Origin: Pseudocoprococcus catus
Lineage (GTDB): Bacteria > Bacillota > Clostridia > Lachnospirales > Lachnospiraceae
Assembly (NCBI RefSeq): GCF_902381825.1
Contig: NZ_LR698973.1
Span: 1,509,358 to 1,573,357 of the forward strand
Reading direction: 5' to 3'
DNA length: 64,000 nucleotides
The stretch's first letter is position 1, and every line of letters starts with the position of its first letter. Position numbers and translations under genes: made by a program. The notes beneath the pieces were generated by a model, which was given only the letters and a program-made list of their open reading frames with translations, was not told where the DNA came from and ran no database searches. Of this stretch, positions 7,782 to 16,884 are shown piece by piece.

Positions 7782-8471
7782 ATGTGGAGCAGACAGGAAC
7801 TAAAGAGCAATGCCAGAATAATGTTGAAAGCCAATTATTTAAAAATTGTTATTGTGAGTGTTGTATTTGCACTTTTGACCAGTTCTGGTTATCAATCGGC
7901 CAGAGGAGCGGCCAAAGGAAGTGATGCAGATATCAACCTCAGCCATTTAACAGGTATCCAGTGGTCATTGGTGATGGCAGCCTTTGCGGGTATTGTGGGT
8001 GTTGTGATCATTGCATTTTTGGTGAATGTTTTGATAGCGGTTTTTGTATGGAATCCGTTAAGTGTCGGCTGCATCAAGTATTTTATTGATTGTCGGTATG
8101 GTAACGCAGAATGGAAAGATATTTTATTTGTTTTTAGAAGTAATTATGTGAATGTGTGTGTGAATATTTTTTTAAAGCAGTTATTTACCTTTCTCTGGTG
8201 TTTACTGCTGATTGTGCCTGGAATTGTTAAGGCTTACGAATATATGATGGTGCCATATATTCTGGCAGAGAATCCGGATATGAGCAGAGAAGAAGTTTTT
8301 GCGTTGAGTAAACAAATGATGAAGGGGAATAAATGGGATGCATTTGTGCTTGATCTGTCATTTATTGGTTGGATGATTCTGGGGGCACTTACATTGAACA
8401 TTGTGAATGTTCTTTATACGAATCCGTATCGCTATCTGACATCTGCGGAATTATATCATACATTAAAGTAA
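7782..8471 (+). CDS. DUF975 family integral membrane protein
   Basis: A 229-residue protein with about four to five hydrophobic segments. The N-terminal MWSRQELKSNARIMLKANYLK start and the internal GIVKAYEYMMVPYILAENP segment are typical of DUF975. It starts at ATG behind GAGAGGGG. These proteins are common in Clostridia and have no known reaction. Flanking terminators suggest a single-gene unit. Confidence 0.88.
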   Translation: MWSRQELKSNARIMLKANYLKIVIVSVVFALLTSSGYQSARGAAKGSDADINLSHLTGIQWSLVMAAFAGIVGVVIIAFLVNVLIAVFVWNPLSVGCIKYFIDCRYGNAEWKDILFVFRSNYVNVCVNIFLKQLFTFLWCLLLIVPGIVKAYEYMMVPYILAENPDMSREEVFALSKQMMKGNKWDAFVLDLSFIGWMILGALTLNIVNVLYTNPYRYLTSAELYHTLK

Positions 8472-8658
8472 GGCGGCCATGAAATGGCCATGCTGATCGA
8501 ATGCGTAGCATTTTGGAGGCTGGCTCTGATTAGTTACAATTTTTTGAAGAAAATCCATAAAAGTTGTGAAGATATACGTATATCTATTATCTGCAGACAA
8601 AAGATATAAAAAATTCAATTTACACAAAAAGTAATAGATGTACAGGAGGTTTAATTTT

Positions 8659-9558
8659 ATGAAGAAATTAACAGGGATTTTATTAGCAGTTTGTATGACA
8701 GCATCACTTCTGATCGGATGTGGTCAGAAAGCAGCGAATCAGAGTACACAGACGACAGAGAGCCAGACCGCAACCGTTCAGACGGAGATTAGCGGGGAAT
8801 CGTCTGAAGAAGTATCTGACGTACAGCATTGTCTCTTGCTTGCTGGAAAGAATGGCACATGGCTTCTGGCAGATCGAGAAAATGGCACAGTTTTTACAAC
8901 GGAAGTACCATCGGATCTGACAGATGAATCTGGGAAGAAAATCAGTGCAGAAATACTCAAAGCTGGCGATTATGTAGATGTTTATGGCGACGGCATTATG
9001 CTTGAGAGCTATCCGGGACAGTATCCGGGTGTGAATAAGATGGTTGTGACGGGCGAAGGAACGACCGATGAATTGAAGCAGTATCAGGATGTGATTGACA
9101 TGGTTTTTGCAGAACCGGATACCAGTGAGACGCCGACAGCAGGGGTTGTTTATGCATCTTCCCTTGGACAGACAATGGGATTGATGACCGGTCCGATGAA
9201 TTATACATGGAAAGCGCCTTCCGGTGGTTCGGAAGATGATACAGTGACAGCCTGTGGGGCAGCTGTGATGCAGACAGAAAACCTTGAGAAAATGGCGGTG
9301 GACGAAGGAAAGACAGACTTTACAATCAGTTGTGATCTGGTTCCGAATAAGGCGACTGTTCGTCGTTGGTCAGCAGATCAATATCCGGCTGCGGATGATA
9401 CAGATGTTGATAGCACAGCGGAAGATGTGACAGTGGACAAGGATGATACAGGCAATTTTGTCATCAAAGATGTGGAAACGGGCTATGTCTATGAAGTGAC
9501 ATTGACATGGGAATATGGAGAAGCACAGTACGGATTTGTGACAGCGGAGATTAAATAA
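8659..9558 (+). CDS. Predicted secreted lipoprotein, function unknown
   Basis: A 299-residue protein beginning with a lipoprotein signal: positively charged start, hydrophobic core and the lipobox LLIGC, with Cys about residue 20 as the lipid anchor. A Gln/Thr/Ser-rich linker follows, then an acidic domain of about 240 residues with two hydrophobic beta segments and a C-terminal beta-rich part (VYEVTLTWEYGEAQYGFVTAEI). I prefer ATG at 8659, which lies 10 bases after AGGAGG; an upstream in-frame ATG at 8638 lies before that site. No domain is recognised. Confidence 0.82.
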   Translation: MKKLTGILLAVCMTASLLIGCGQKAANQSTQTTESQTATVQTEISGESSEEVSDVQHCLLLAGKNGTWLLADRENGTVFTTEVPSDLTDESGKKISAEILKAGDYVDVYGDGIMLESYPGQYPGVNKMVVTGEGTTDELKQYQDVIDMVFAEPDTSETPTAGVVYASSLGQTMGLMTGPMNYTWKAPSGGSEDDTVTACGAAVMQTENLEKMAVDEGKTDFTISCDLVPNKATVRRWSADQYPAADDTDVDSTAEDVTVDKDDTGNFVIKDVETGYVYEVTLTWEYGEAQYGFVTAEIK

Positions 9559-9583
9559 GGGTTAGATAAAAATATATCAGATT

Positions 9584-9629
9584 ATAAGGGAAAAAAATTC
9601 TTTGATAGAGTTTTTTTCCCTTATTTTTT
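9584..9629 (+). terminator. Terminator of the lipoprotein gene
   Basis: A long A/T-rich stem with AAGGGAAAAAAA-type and complementary arms (about 9584-9600 with 9607-9623), then TTTTTT. Confidence 0.8.
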
Positions 9630-9659
9630 ATGCTGGCATCATTTGAAAAGCAGAAACCA

Positions 9660-9688
9660 TTGTTTTATTGTAGGGCATATGCTATAAT
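9660..9688 (+). promoter_or_regulatory. Promoter upstream of the c-di-GMP riboswitch
   Basis: TTGTTT at 9660-9665, a 17-base spacer, and a perfect TATAAT at 9683-9688. Transcription would start near 9696, just before the riboswitch. Confidence 0.7.
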
Positions 9689-9699
9689 ATAAATGGTAT

Positions 9700-9784
9700 T
9701 TATAGGGGCAGAGCTGTCGAAAGGCAGTGACGCAAAGCCAAAGGGACTAAGGTGTTAGAAACTATGTCAGCCGGTTGCGATAAA
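9700..9784 (+). ncRNA. Cyclic di-GMP-I (GEMM) riboswitch
   Basis: The segment has the signature of GEMM-I aptamers: a helix capped by GAAA (CTGTC-GAAA-GGCAG), followed directly by GTGACGCAAAGCC, the conserved ligand-site strand, then a second helix region starting GGGACTAAGG and closing near CCGGTTGC. It is followed by a terminator at 9816-9842 and then by a run of c-di-GMP synthesis and breakdown genes, so the ligand fits the context. It probably senses c-di-GMP and sets read-through into that operon. Direction of control cannot be told from the sequence alone. Confidence 0.85.
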
Positions 9785-9815
9785 GAATTACCGTTGTTTT
9801 TTTGTTTTTTTTCAG

Positions 9816-9842
9816 TCACCTGTAGAGCGCAGGTGATTTTTT
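9816..9842 (+). terminator. Intrinsic terminator in the riboswitch leader
   Basis: Arms TCACCTG (9816-9822) and CAGGTGA (9830-9836), followed by TTTTTT, 32 bases after the aptamer and 133 bases before the first GGDEF gene: the expected place for a transcriptional expression platform. No gene lies in the rest of 9843-9975. Confidence 0.8.
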
Positions 9843-9975
9843 GCTTTTTAAGTAAAATACAGACGATTTTTAGCACTTTTACAAGCAATGAAAATCATAA
9901 GCCCTTATGATGTACTGTTGTAGCTGCATAGAATTTGATAGCCACAAATTCGTATAGAAAGGATGTCAGGGGAGA

Positions 9976-10743
9976 GTGAAGGATACAGACAGTATGACAA
10001 TGCAGGATGTGTTGGAAATGATGAAATGTATCAGAGAGTTTTTTACTGTAGTCAGATTGGAAAGTGGATATGACACAATGGATAGTGAGGAAACATACTG
10101 TGAGATTGAGTACCTGAAGGAAGATATTTTCTTTGTAAAGGCAAAGCGTATAGAAATAGACGGGAAGCCTTACGTGATAAAGATTAAGCAGGAAGTTGAT
10201 GAAAAAATTCTACAGGCATTGCTGGAGTCCGATCAGATACCGGAACGGCTGGCCTATTACAATGAGAAGATTTATCATGATCCATTGACAGGGGCTTATA
10301 ATCGGCGGTTTTTCCAGGAGAAGATGATATCTGTAAGTAAGAATACCGGAATTGCGATGATAGACCTGGACAATTTTAAAGCGTATAATGATACCTATGG
10401 ACATCATGCGGGTGATCTTGTGCTGCAGACAACGGTTATGACAATCAAGAGTGTGATACGCCGGGATGATATTCTGATTCGTTATGGCGGCGATGAATTC
10501 CTGTTGCTTATGCCGGGAATGCAGTCTCAGGTTTTTCATCAAAAGCTGCTTCAGATACATCAATTTATTTATCAGTCGGAAGTGCCTGAATATGGGAAAA
10601 TGCATGTTTCTACGAGTATCGGAGGGGTTATTGCCCAAGGCGAGGAGATTGAGCAGGCTGTTGAGCGTGCGGATAAACTGATGTATGCTGCAAAATCACA
10701 AAAATCATGCGTTGTTACGGATGTAGACGGGGAAGTGTTATGA
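9976..10743 (+). CDS. GGDEF diguanylate cyclase
   Basis: A 255-residue soluble protein. The N-terminal 90 residues show no clear domain. The GGDEF domain begins at DPLTGAYNRR, has the MIDLDNFKAYNDTYGH metal/substrate motif and an intact GGDEF at 171-175. An RxxD inhibitory site (RRDD, 162-165) lies five residues before it, so product inhibition is likely. It makes c-di-GMP from two GTP. GTG at 9976 follows AGGGGAGA closely; ATG at 9994 is an alternative. First gene behind the c-di-GMP riboswitch; its stop overlaps the next start as ATGA. Confidence 0.92.
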   Translation: MKDTDSMTMQDVLEMMKCIREFFTVVRLESGYDTMDSEETYCEIEYLKEDIFFVKAKRIEIDGKPYVIKIKQEVDEKILQALLESDQIPERLAYYNEKIYHDPLTGAYNRRFFQEKMISVSKNTGIAMIDLDNFKAYNDTYGHHAGDLVLQTTVMTIKSVIRRDDILIRYGGDEFLLLMPGMQSQVFHQKLLQIHQFIYQSEVPEYGKMHVSTSIGGVIAQGEEIEQAVERADKLMYAAKSQKSCVVTDVDGEVL

Positions 10744-12383
10744 AAAAGGTTCCGGGATGGAAAAAAATCGAAATTGTCTGTGTTATCATTGTAGTGGCTT
10801 TCATGTCCTTTTTGATCGGAATATACTATCAGTCAAGAACGGAGAGGGGAAGCATCCGGTCACTCTGCAGTGGATGGTATCAGATGAAGGACGGGAAAAG
10901 GATTGAACTTGAACTGCCTTGTTCTGTGACTGCGGATGCGGAAGGAAAAGTAATTCTTTATAATGATACTCTGACAGAGGATGACAGGGGACTAATTGTA
11001 TCCACAAGAGGAATACAGGATAATCTGGAAATCAGGACAGGGGAGCGTATTCTTTATCATTATGCGGATAACCAGTTCCAGAAGAACAAACAGATGAAAG
11101 GAAAGATGTGGGCAGATGTCCGCCTGCCGGAGGAGATGGGGCAGGAACCGCTATGCTTTATTTATGAGGGAACAGCAGGTAGAAGTCTTGATATACAGGT
11201 TCCGATACTTGGCAGTTTTTCTGCAATTATCCTGAGACATCTTCAGGCCTCTGCTTTTTCAATTTTAATGGTCATCAGTATGCTGGGATTGGGAATTGTC
11301 GCAGTATGTATTTTCCTTTATACCAGACATCGGCAGCTTGTCGAAAAACGTTTTGTGAATGTCGCAGTTTTTTTGATTATATGCAGTTTATGGTGTATAT
11401 TGGATTCTGGAATTTACCAGATGTATGGGAAGCACAGTGCAGCAGGAAGTTTAGTGTCTTTCTATGCATTTATGCTGATGTCAGTGCCGATGCTGCATTT
11501 TATACAGAATACGGTAAGTAAGGAAAATCAATGGATTCCGGAGATATGGATTTTACTTTTTTATGGGAATGCGATAGGACAGGGCATCGTGAATATTTGC
11601 TTTGCGGTTCCTTTTAAAAATATGCTGTTTGTAACGCATTTGATATTATTTACAGGTGTTGCAGCGATGGCCATTCTTCTATGGAGAGAATATCAAAAGC
11701 ATCAGACGCAGGAGCTGGAACTTTGTCTGAAGGCATTTGGCGTGTTGGGCATCAGCGGAGTGATTGCCCTTGCTTTATATTGGATGTACGCCATCTACTG
11801 GTATGATGCGCTTTTTCAGTTTGGTATTTTACTTTTTATTTCTTTTCTGTTCTGGGGACTGCTTTGTAAAGTATCCAATGATATTCAGTATCGTATGGAA
11901 CAGGCCGTATATGAAAGGATGTCTATAGAAGACCGGATGACGGGAATGAAGAATCGAAAGGCATTTGAACAGCAGCTGGATCAGCTTCAGCAGGATGTAA
12001 TGCTGTTGGAAAATGCTTTGCTTATATTTATAGATATTGCCAATTTGAAAACGATTAACGATACATATGGGATGCAGATAGGCGATGAAGCAGTTATTCG
12101 GACTGCCCGGAGCATTCAGGCGGCAGAAAGTGACGCATGTGAGCAGCATACAGAATGTTTCCGTATTGCTGGTGATGAGTTTGCAATTGTGGTGACTCGT
12201 CCGCAGAAGACACCGGAAGAGTGGGAGCAGATGATAAGGAATGAGATGAAAAAAGAATCCGGAAGCAGGTATCCTGTTCAACTGGAATTTGGTTGCAGTT
12301 ACCTGAGGAAAGCGGATGGAACACGGCTTTCTATCAGTGACTGGAAAATGCAGGCAGACAGAATGATGTTTTCTCACAAATGA
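10740..12383 (+). CDS. Membrane 7TM-type sensor with GGDEF domain (AGDEF variant)
   Basis: A 547-residue protein: one N-terminal membrane segment, an extracytoplasmic region of about 130 residues, a block of about seven membrane segments (roughly 150-380) resembling 7TMR-DISM sensors, and a C-terminal GGDEF domain. The active-site motif reads RIAGDEF, with Ala in place of the first Gly, a form known to be active in some cyclases. No RxxD inhibitory site precedes it. ATG at 10740 overlaps the previous stop; in-frame starts further upstream would extend into that gene and lack a ribosome site. Likely a membrane-signal-controlled cyclase. Confidence 0.88.
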   Translation: MKKVPGWKKIEIVCVIIVVAFMSFLIGIYYQSRTERGSIRSLCSGWYQMKDGKRIELELPCSVTADAEGKVILYNDTLTEDDRGLIVSTRGIQDNLEIRTGERILYHYADNQFQKNKQMKGKMWADVRLPEEMGQEPLCFIYEGTAGRSLDIQVPILGSFSAIILRHLQASAFSILMVISMLGLGIVAVCIFLYTRHRQLVEKRFVNVAVFLIICSLWCILDSGIYQMYGKHSAAGSLVSFYAFMLMSVPMLHFIQNTVSKENQWIPEIWILLFYGNAIGQGIVNICFAVPFKNMLFVTHLILFTGVAAMAILLWREYQKHQTQELELCLKAFGVLGISGVIALALYWMYAIYWYDALFQFGILLFISFLFWGLLCKVSNDIQYRMEQAVYERMSIEDRMTGMKNRKAFEQQLDQLQQDVMLLENALLIFIDIANLKTINDTYGMQIGDEAVIRTARSIQAAESDACEQHTECFRIAGDEFAIVVTRPQKTPEEWEQMIRNEMKKESGSRYPVQLEFGCSYLRKADGTRLSISDWKMQADRMMFSHK

Positions 12384-12402
12384 AACACGGCGGAGGACAG
12401 AT

Positions 12403-14355
12403 ATGATTTACAACATAGATTTTCTGATTTCGGCAATGGTTATTTTGCTGCTGATCTTGTGGCATTTTCTGGGGCAGAAAAGAGCAGAGGACCTGAATAA
12501 CCGGGTATTTCTTTTCTTTGCCGTTCTTGGTACGGCAGATGTTGTTGCTGAATTTTTCTCTAATTACTATATTACTTCATACAACAGCGATATGGGAACT
12601 GCCGCAGTCATCGTGACAACAATATTTTATCTGCTGCAGGCCTTGCTTCCCGTTACTTTTATTTGCTACATTCAGACATTGTATGAGCAGAAAATCATTT
12701 CAGCTAAGAAAATGTTTATATCCAGTGTGCCAACTCTTGTTCTGATTAGTGTGATTCTGACAAATCCATTTACGGAAAAGCTTTTTTATTTTGATGTGAC
12801 AGCGGGATATGTGAAAGGACCATGGTATTTGCTGATGTATGTCAGTGCGTTGGGGCATTTTGCGGCGGCATTATTGCTTATTCTGCTGTGGCGCAAAAAG
12901 CTTGGGCATCAAAAAGTAAAAATACTTTTGGAGATTTTTGTGATATCCGGTGCCGGTGTGGTATTGCAGATGTTCTGCCAGTCACTTTTGATGACCGGAT
13001 TTGGAATGAGTCTTGGTATATTGGCATTGTTCATTACGATCAACAATCCAAGCGCCAATCTGGACAGTCTGACCGGCTTATATAATCACCTTTATCTGAC
13101 ACGAAAGATTGGCGAACTCATTGCGTCAGGAAAATCTTTTCATATTATTACAGTGTATCTGTATCAGCTGAAGCATATTAACAGGGTAGCAGGGGTACAG
13201 GGGGGAGATTCTATTTTGCAGCAGATAGCCGGACAGCTTGGAGCGCTCTGTGGTCAGAAGGTGACCCGTATTACCGGAAAGCGCTTTCTTGTGCTGACTT
13301 CTTCTCTGGAAGAATATGAATATTATTTTTCCAAATTGAAGAGGCTGTTTGATGTAAATACGGTGTTGGATGTGGAAGATAAAAATATCACTGTTCCGGT
13401 AATTATAAGCGGCATTATCAATGCTCAGAAGCTTGGAGAAAGCGGTCTGATCATGGAATATGCGGAATATCTGGAGTCTCTGACACCGCAGAGCGGACTG
13501 ACAGAAGTGATACAGGATGACCGCCAGACAATGAATGGTTTTATGTATTACAAACGGGTGGAACAGTATCTTCACAAAGCAATTGAGGAAGATCTCTTTG
13601 AAGTATACTATCAACCGGTATATTCTACCAGGGAAAGAAGATTTATTACCGTGGAGGCGCTGAGCCGCCTGTATCATCCGGAACTGGGTTGGATTGCACC
13701 GGATGTGTTTATTCAGATTGCAGAAAAGAATCATATGATTGAACAGATTACAGATATGCAGTTCAGACGTATCTGCAGATTCCTGAAGGAAAACAGGGAA
13801 TTGATGTCACGCCTGCTGAACGTAAAGGTGAATCTGTCGTCTCTGGATTTGATGCGGAATGACTGCAGCAGCCATTTTATCCGTATGATGGATGAATACG
13901 AGATTCTGCATGACTGGATACAGTTTGAGATTACTGAAACAGTTGCAACAGAGTACAGTGCCAGTCTGGGAATGGTTGTGGATGAATTGACAGCAGCAGG
14001 TATTCGTTTGTGTCTGGACGATTTTGGCTCGGGATATGCCAATCTGAATACGGTGATGCGGCTCCCGTTTTCTACTATCAAGCTTGACCGCTCACTTCTT
14101 TTTGATATCTGCAATGATGAGAAGCGCGCGCAGTTTTACCAGAGTGTTGTGGAAACATTCCGCAAAATGAACTATCATATTGTTTCGGAAGGTGTGGAGA
14201 CAAGAGAAGAGATGGAATTGATTAGCAGATGGGGTGTGGATATGATTCAGGGATATTATTTCTCGAAACCGCTGCCTCAAGAAGCCCTTATAAGGTTAAT
14301 GCAGACAGAGACGATGTCTGCTTCTGTAAATGGGGAACAATCAGAAAAGGCCTGA
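12403..14355 (+). CDS. Membrane GGDEF-EAL protein, likely c-di-GMP phosphodiesterase
   Basis: A 650-residue protein: about seven N-terminal membrane segments, a degenerate GGDEF domain (TGKRF in place of GGDEF, near residue 290) and a full EAL domain. EAL motifs present are YYQPVYS, VEALSRL, KVNLSSLDL, FEITETVAT, LDDFGSGYANL, KLDRSLL, SEGVETREE and QGYYFSKPL. It should hydrolyse c-di-GMP to pGpG; the defective GGDEF may bind GTP as a regulator. GGAGG precedes ATG. It lies in the riboswitch-led operon next to two cyclases, so synthesis and breakdown are co-expressed. Confidence 0.93.
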   Translation: MIYNIDFLISAMVILLLILWHFLGQKRAEDLNNRVFLFFAVLGTADVVAEFFSNYYITSYNSDMGTAAVIVTTIFYLLQALLPVTFICYIQTLYEQKIISAKKMFISSVPTLVLISVILTNPFTEKLFYFDVTAGYVKGPWYLLMYVSALGHFAAALLLILLWRKKLGHQKVKILLEIFVISGAGVVLQMFCQSLLMTGFGMSLGILALFITINNPSANLDSLTGLYNHLYLTRKIGELIASGKSFHIITVYLYQLKHINRVAGVQGGDSILQQIAGQLGALCGQKVTRITGKRFLVLTSSLEEYEYYFSKLKRLFDVNTVLDVEDKNITVPVIISGIINAQKLGESGLIMEYAEYLESLTPQSGLTEVIQDDRQTMNGFMYYKRVEQYLHKAIEEDLFEVYYQPVYSTRERRFITVEALSRLYHPELGWIAPDVFIQIAEKNHMIEQITDMQFRRICRFLKENRELMSRLLNVKVNLSSLDLMRNDCSSHFIRMMDEYEILHDWIQFEITETVATEYSASLGMVVDELTAAGIRLCLDDFGSGYANLNTVMRLPFSTIKLDRSLLFDICNDEKRAQFYQSVVETFRKMNYHIVSEGVETREEMELISRWGVDMIQGYYFSKPLPQEALIRLMQTETMSASVNGEQSEKA

Positions 14356-14420
14356 CCTGATTAAATGCGGATCATGAAACACATGATGGGTAAATATACA
14401 GAAGAAAAGAGGCAGAATCC

Positions 14421-16790
14421 ATGAAGACAAAAACGAAAATTATGATTGTTGATGATGCAGAGATGAATCGGGAGATTCTGATGGCGATTCTTGGTGATGA
14501 ATATGAATATGTGCAGGCAGAGAATGGGCGTCAGGCTATTCATATTCTGCAGCAGGATATGAATATAGATTTGATGCTTCTGGATATTAATATGCCGGAA
14601 ATGAATGGCTTTCAGGTGCTGGACCGGATGAATACATTTCATTGGATTAATGATATACCTGTAATCATGATATCGTCAGAGGAGAAGAAAGATGTCATTG
14701 AACGGGCTTATATCCTTGGAGCGGAAGATTATATCCGTAGGCCATTTGATGCGTTTATAGTGCGAAGACGTGTACTGAATATACTCAATCTGTATGCCAA
14801 TCAGAAAAGGTTGATGCAGATGGTTGCAGATCAGATTTATGAAAAAGAAGAGAACAATAATCTGCTGATTGGAATTTTGAGCCATGTTGTGGAATTCCGG
14901 AACAGTGAGAGCGGAGAACACATTCTTCATATTCGTACAGCTACAGAACTTCTGCTGCGCAGACTGGTTCAGAAGACGGATGAATATCATCTGTCCGAGT
15001 CAGATATTGTCATGATTACAACAGCCTCCGCCTTGCATGATATTGGCAAGATCAGTATTCCTGAAAGTATTTTAAATAAGCCGGGGAAACTGACCCGGGA
15101 GGAATTCAGCATTATAAAGACACATACAACGATGGGTGCGGATATCATCAATCAGATGACGACAAAAATGGAAAAACCGTTGCTGCGCATTGCCGGAGAA
15201 ATCTGCAGATGGCACCATGAACGGTGGGATGGCCACGGCTATCCGGATGGACTCATTGGAGAGCAGATTCCTATCGCAGCGCAGGTGGTTGCATTAGCAG
15301 ATGTTTATGATGCACTGACCAGCAAGAGATGTTATAAGGATGCTTATGATCATGAAACGGCACTGGATATGATTCTGGCCGGTGAATGTGGTGCCTTTAA
15401 TCCGTTGCTTTTAAAGTGCCTGCAGGAGATTGCACCGAGGCTCAGAATGGACGCACAGTATGATGCCGGAGATTATGCCTGCCGTAATGAAGCAGGCCGT
15501 CTGGCCACAGAAATTATGAATAAAACGGAGATACCAAGCAGTGATCGTTCTCAGCATATGCTGGAATCCATGCAGGAACGGATGAATTTTTTTGCTTCAT
15601 TAAAAGGCGGCATTCAATTTGATTATGATTCTGTTTCCAGACTGGTCAATGTCACTAATTGGGATGAACCGCCGCAGTACCGTTATACGGTCAAAAATGT
15701 TGCAGATATCAATTGTTTTAGCGGCCTGAGTCAGAGGGATTTTCACCGGTTGAAAGACGCATTGGATGCAACGACGCCGGAGCACAGGGAATTTTCGATG
15801 AGTATCATGATGCCAAAGGGAAATAAGTATGAGTGGTGTGATCTGAGGGTACATTCACTCTGGTCGGATCTGTCCCCGGAACATTATATCGGAGCAGTCG
15901 GGCAACTGGTCAGACCGCAGGAGATGCCGGCAGATATCCCAATTCTGGATGGCCTTGCAGATAGTGATACAGCGGATGGAATGGCAGTAAAGGCTACTGT
16001 TGATCAGCTTCGGAAGATTTTTGATATTGTTCGGCTTGTTGATCCTACAGCTAATGCAGTGCTGGAATTAGATCATAATGGAATATTGAGGAAAACCGAC
16101 CAGCATTGCGCTGCTTTCTGGGAGACAGGGGGCAATTGTACAAACTGTATTTCAACCCGTGCTTTGGCTCAGAAGACAATGCTGAATAAGCTGGAGTTTA
16201 CCAGGACTGATATGTACTATGTCGTTTCCAAATATCTTTGTATTAACGGAACACCGTGTGTTATGGAAATGCTGTCCAAGATGAATGAAGGACGCTGGAT
16301 CGATGCAAACGGAACAAGGTTTTTGTTAGATAAAAGTCGTGGAGAGAGCAGGAAACTGTTCCAGGATCCATTGACAGCCACATATTCCAGGCGCTATTTT
16401 GAGACATATCTCACTCATATGGAGGGCATGGAATGTGTGGAAATTATAGATGTGAATCAGTTCAAACAGGTGAATGATACATATGGCCATCCGGCGGGGG
16501 ATGTAGTGCTGAGAGATATTGCAGCAGCTATCCAGTCTTGTATCCGTAGCAGTGATATACTGGTTCGCTATGGCGGAGATGAATTTTTGCTGCTCTTTCC
16601 GAAGATGTCGGAGAACGATATGGCAGAGAAGAACAAAAGAATCAAAGAAGCTGTGGCGAATATTGTATATACAGAATATCCGACATTGCATCTGTCAGTC
16701 AGTATCGGCGGTGTCTGTGGTGTCCATCCGATTATGGAGGCCATTCGCCAGGCAGACAAACAGATGTATGAGAATAAAAGAACGTCATAG
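14421..16790 (+). CDS. Response regulator with HD-GYP and GGDEF output domains
   Basis: A 789-residue protein. Residues 1-120 form a receiver with acidic pocket D11/D12 and phospho-acceptor D55; the usual switch Lys is Arg in YIRRPF. Residues about 150-350 are HD-GYP, with ALHDIGK (HD at 206-207) and HHERWDGHGYPDGL (265-278). A PAS-like middle region follows, with a CTNC pair, and then a C-terminal GGDEF with RYGGDEF and an RSSD inhibitory site. So one chain carries both breakdown and synthesis domains. It lies 65 bases after the EAL gene in the same direction. The signal input and partner kinase are not in the window. Confidence 0.92.
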   Translation: MKTKTKIMIVDDAEMNREILMAILGDEYEYVQAENGRQAIHILQQDMNIDLMLLDINMPEMNGFQVLDRMNTFHWINDIPVIMISSEEKKDVIERAYILGAEDYIRRPFDAFIVRRRVLNILNLYANQKRLMQMVADQIYEKEENNNLLIGILSHVVEFRNSESGEHILHIRTATELLLRRLVQKTDEYHLSESDIVMITTASALHDIGKISIPESILNKPGKLTREEFSIIKTHTTMGADIINQMTTKMEKPLLRIAGEICRWHHERWDGHGYPDGLIGEQIPIAAQVVALADVYDALTSKRCYKDAYDHETALDMILAGECGAFNPLLLKCLQEIAPRLRMDAQYDAGDYACRNEAGRLATEIMNKTEIPSSDRSQHMLESMQERMNFFASLKGGIQFDYDSVSRLVNVTNWDEPPQYRYTVKNVADINCFSGLSQRDFHRLKDALDATTPEHREFSMSIMMPKGNKYEWCDLRVHSLWSDLSPEHYIGAVGQLVRPQEMPADIPILDGLADSDTADGMAVKATVDQLRKIFDIVRLVDPTANAVLELDHNGILRKTDQHCAAFWETGGNCTNCISTRALAQKTMLNKLEFTRTDMYYVVSKYLCINGTPCVMEMLSKMNEGRWIDANGTRFLLDKSRGESRKLFQDPLTATYSRRYFETYLTHMEGMECVEIIDVNQFKQVNDTYGHPAGDVVLRDIAAAIQSCIRSSDILVRYGGDEFLLLFPKMSENDMAEKNKRIKEAVANIVYTEYPTLHLSVSIGGVCGVHPIMEAIRQADKQMYENKRTS

Positions 16791-16832
16791 AAGAGAGTTG
16801 ATGCTCGTTGTGATGTATCAGAAGATAATGCA

Positions 16833-16880
16833 GCAGGGCTGTCGGGATGAAAAATTACATTTCCCGACAGCCCTGCTTTT
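16833..16880 (+). terminator. Terminator of the c-di-GMP operon
   Basis: A 15-bp perfect stem (16833-16847 with 16862-16876), 14-base loop, followed by TTTT. It lies between convergent genes. Confidence 0.85.
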
Positions 16881-16884
16881 GCAC

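Noticed and set aside
8472..8560. Hairpin GGCCAT-GAA-ATGGCC after the DUF975 gene as a terminator
   Set aside because: Very short stem and no T run; too weak to call.
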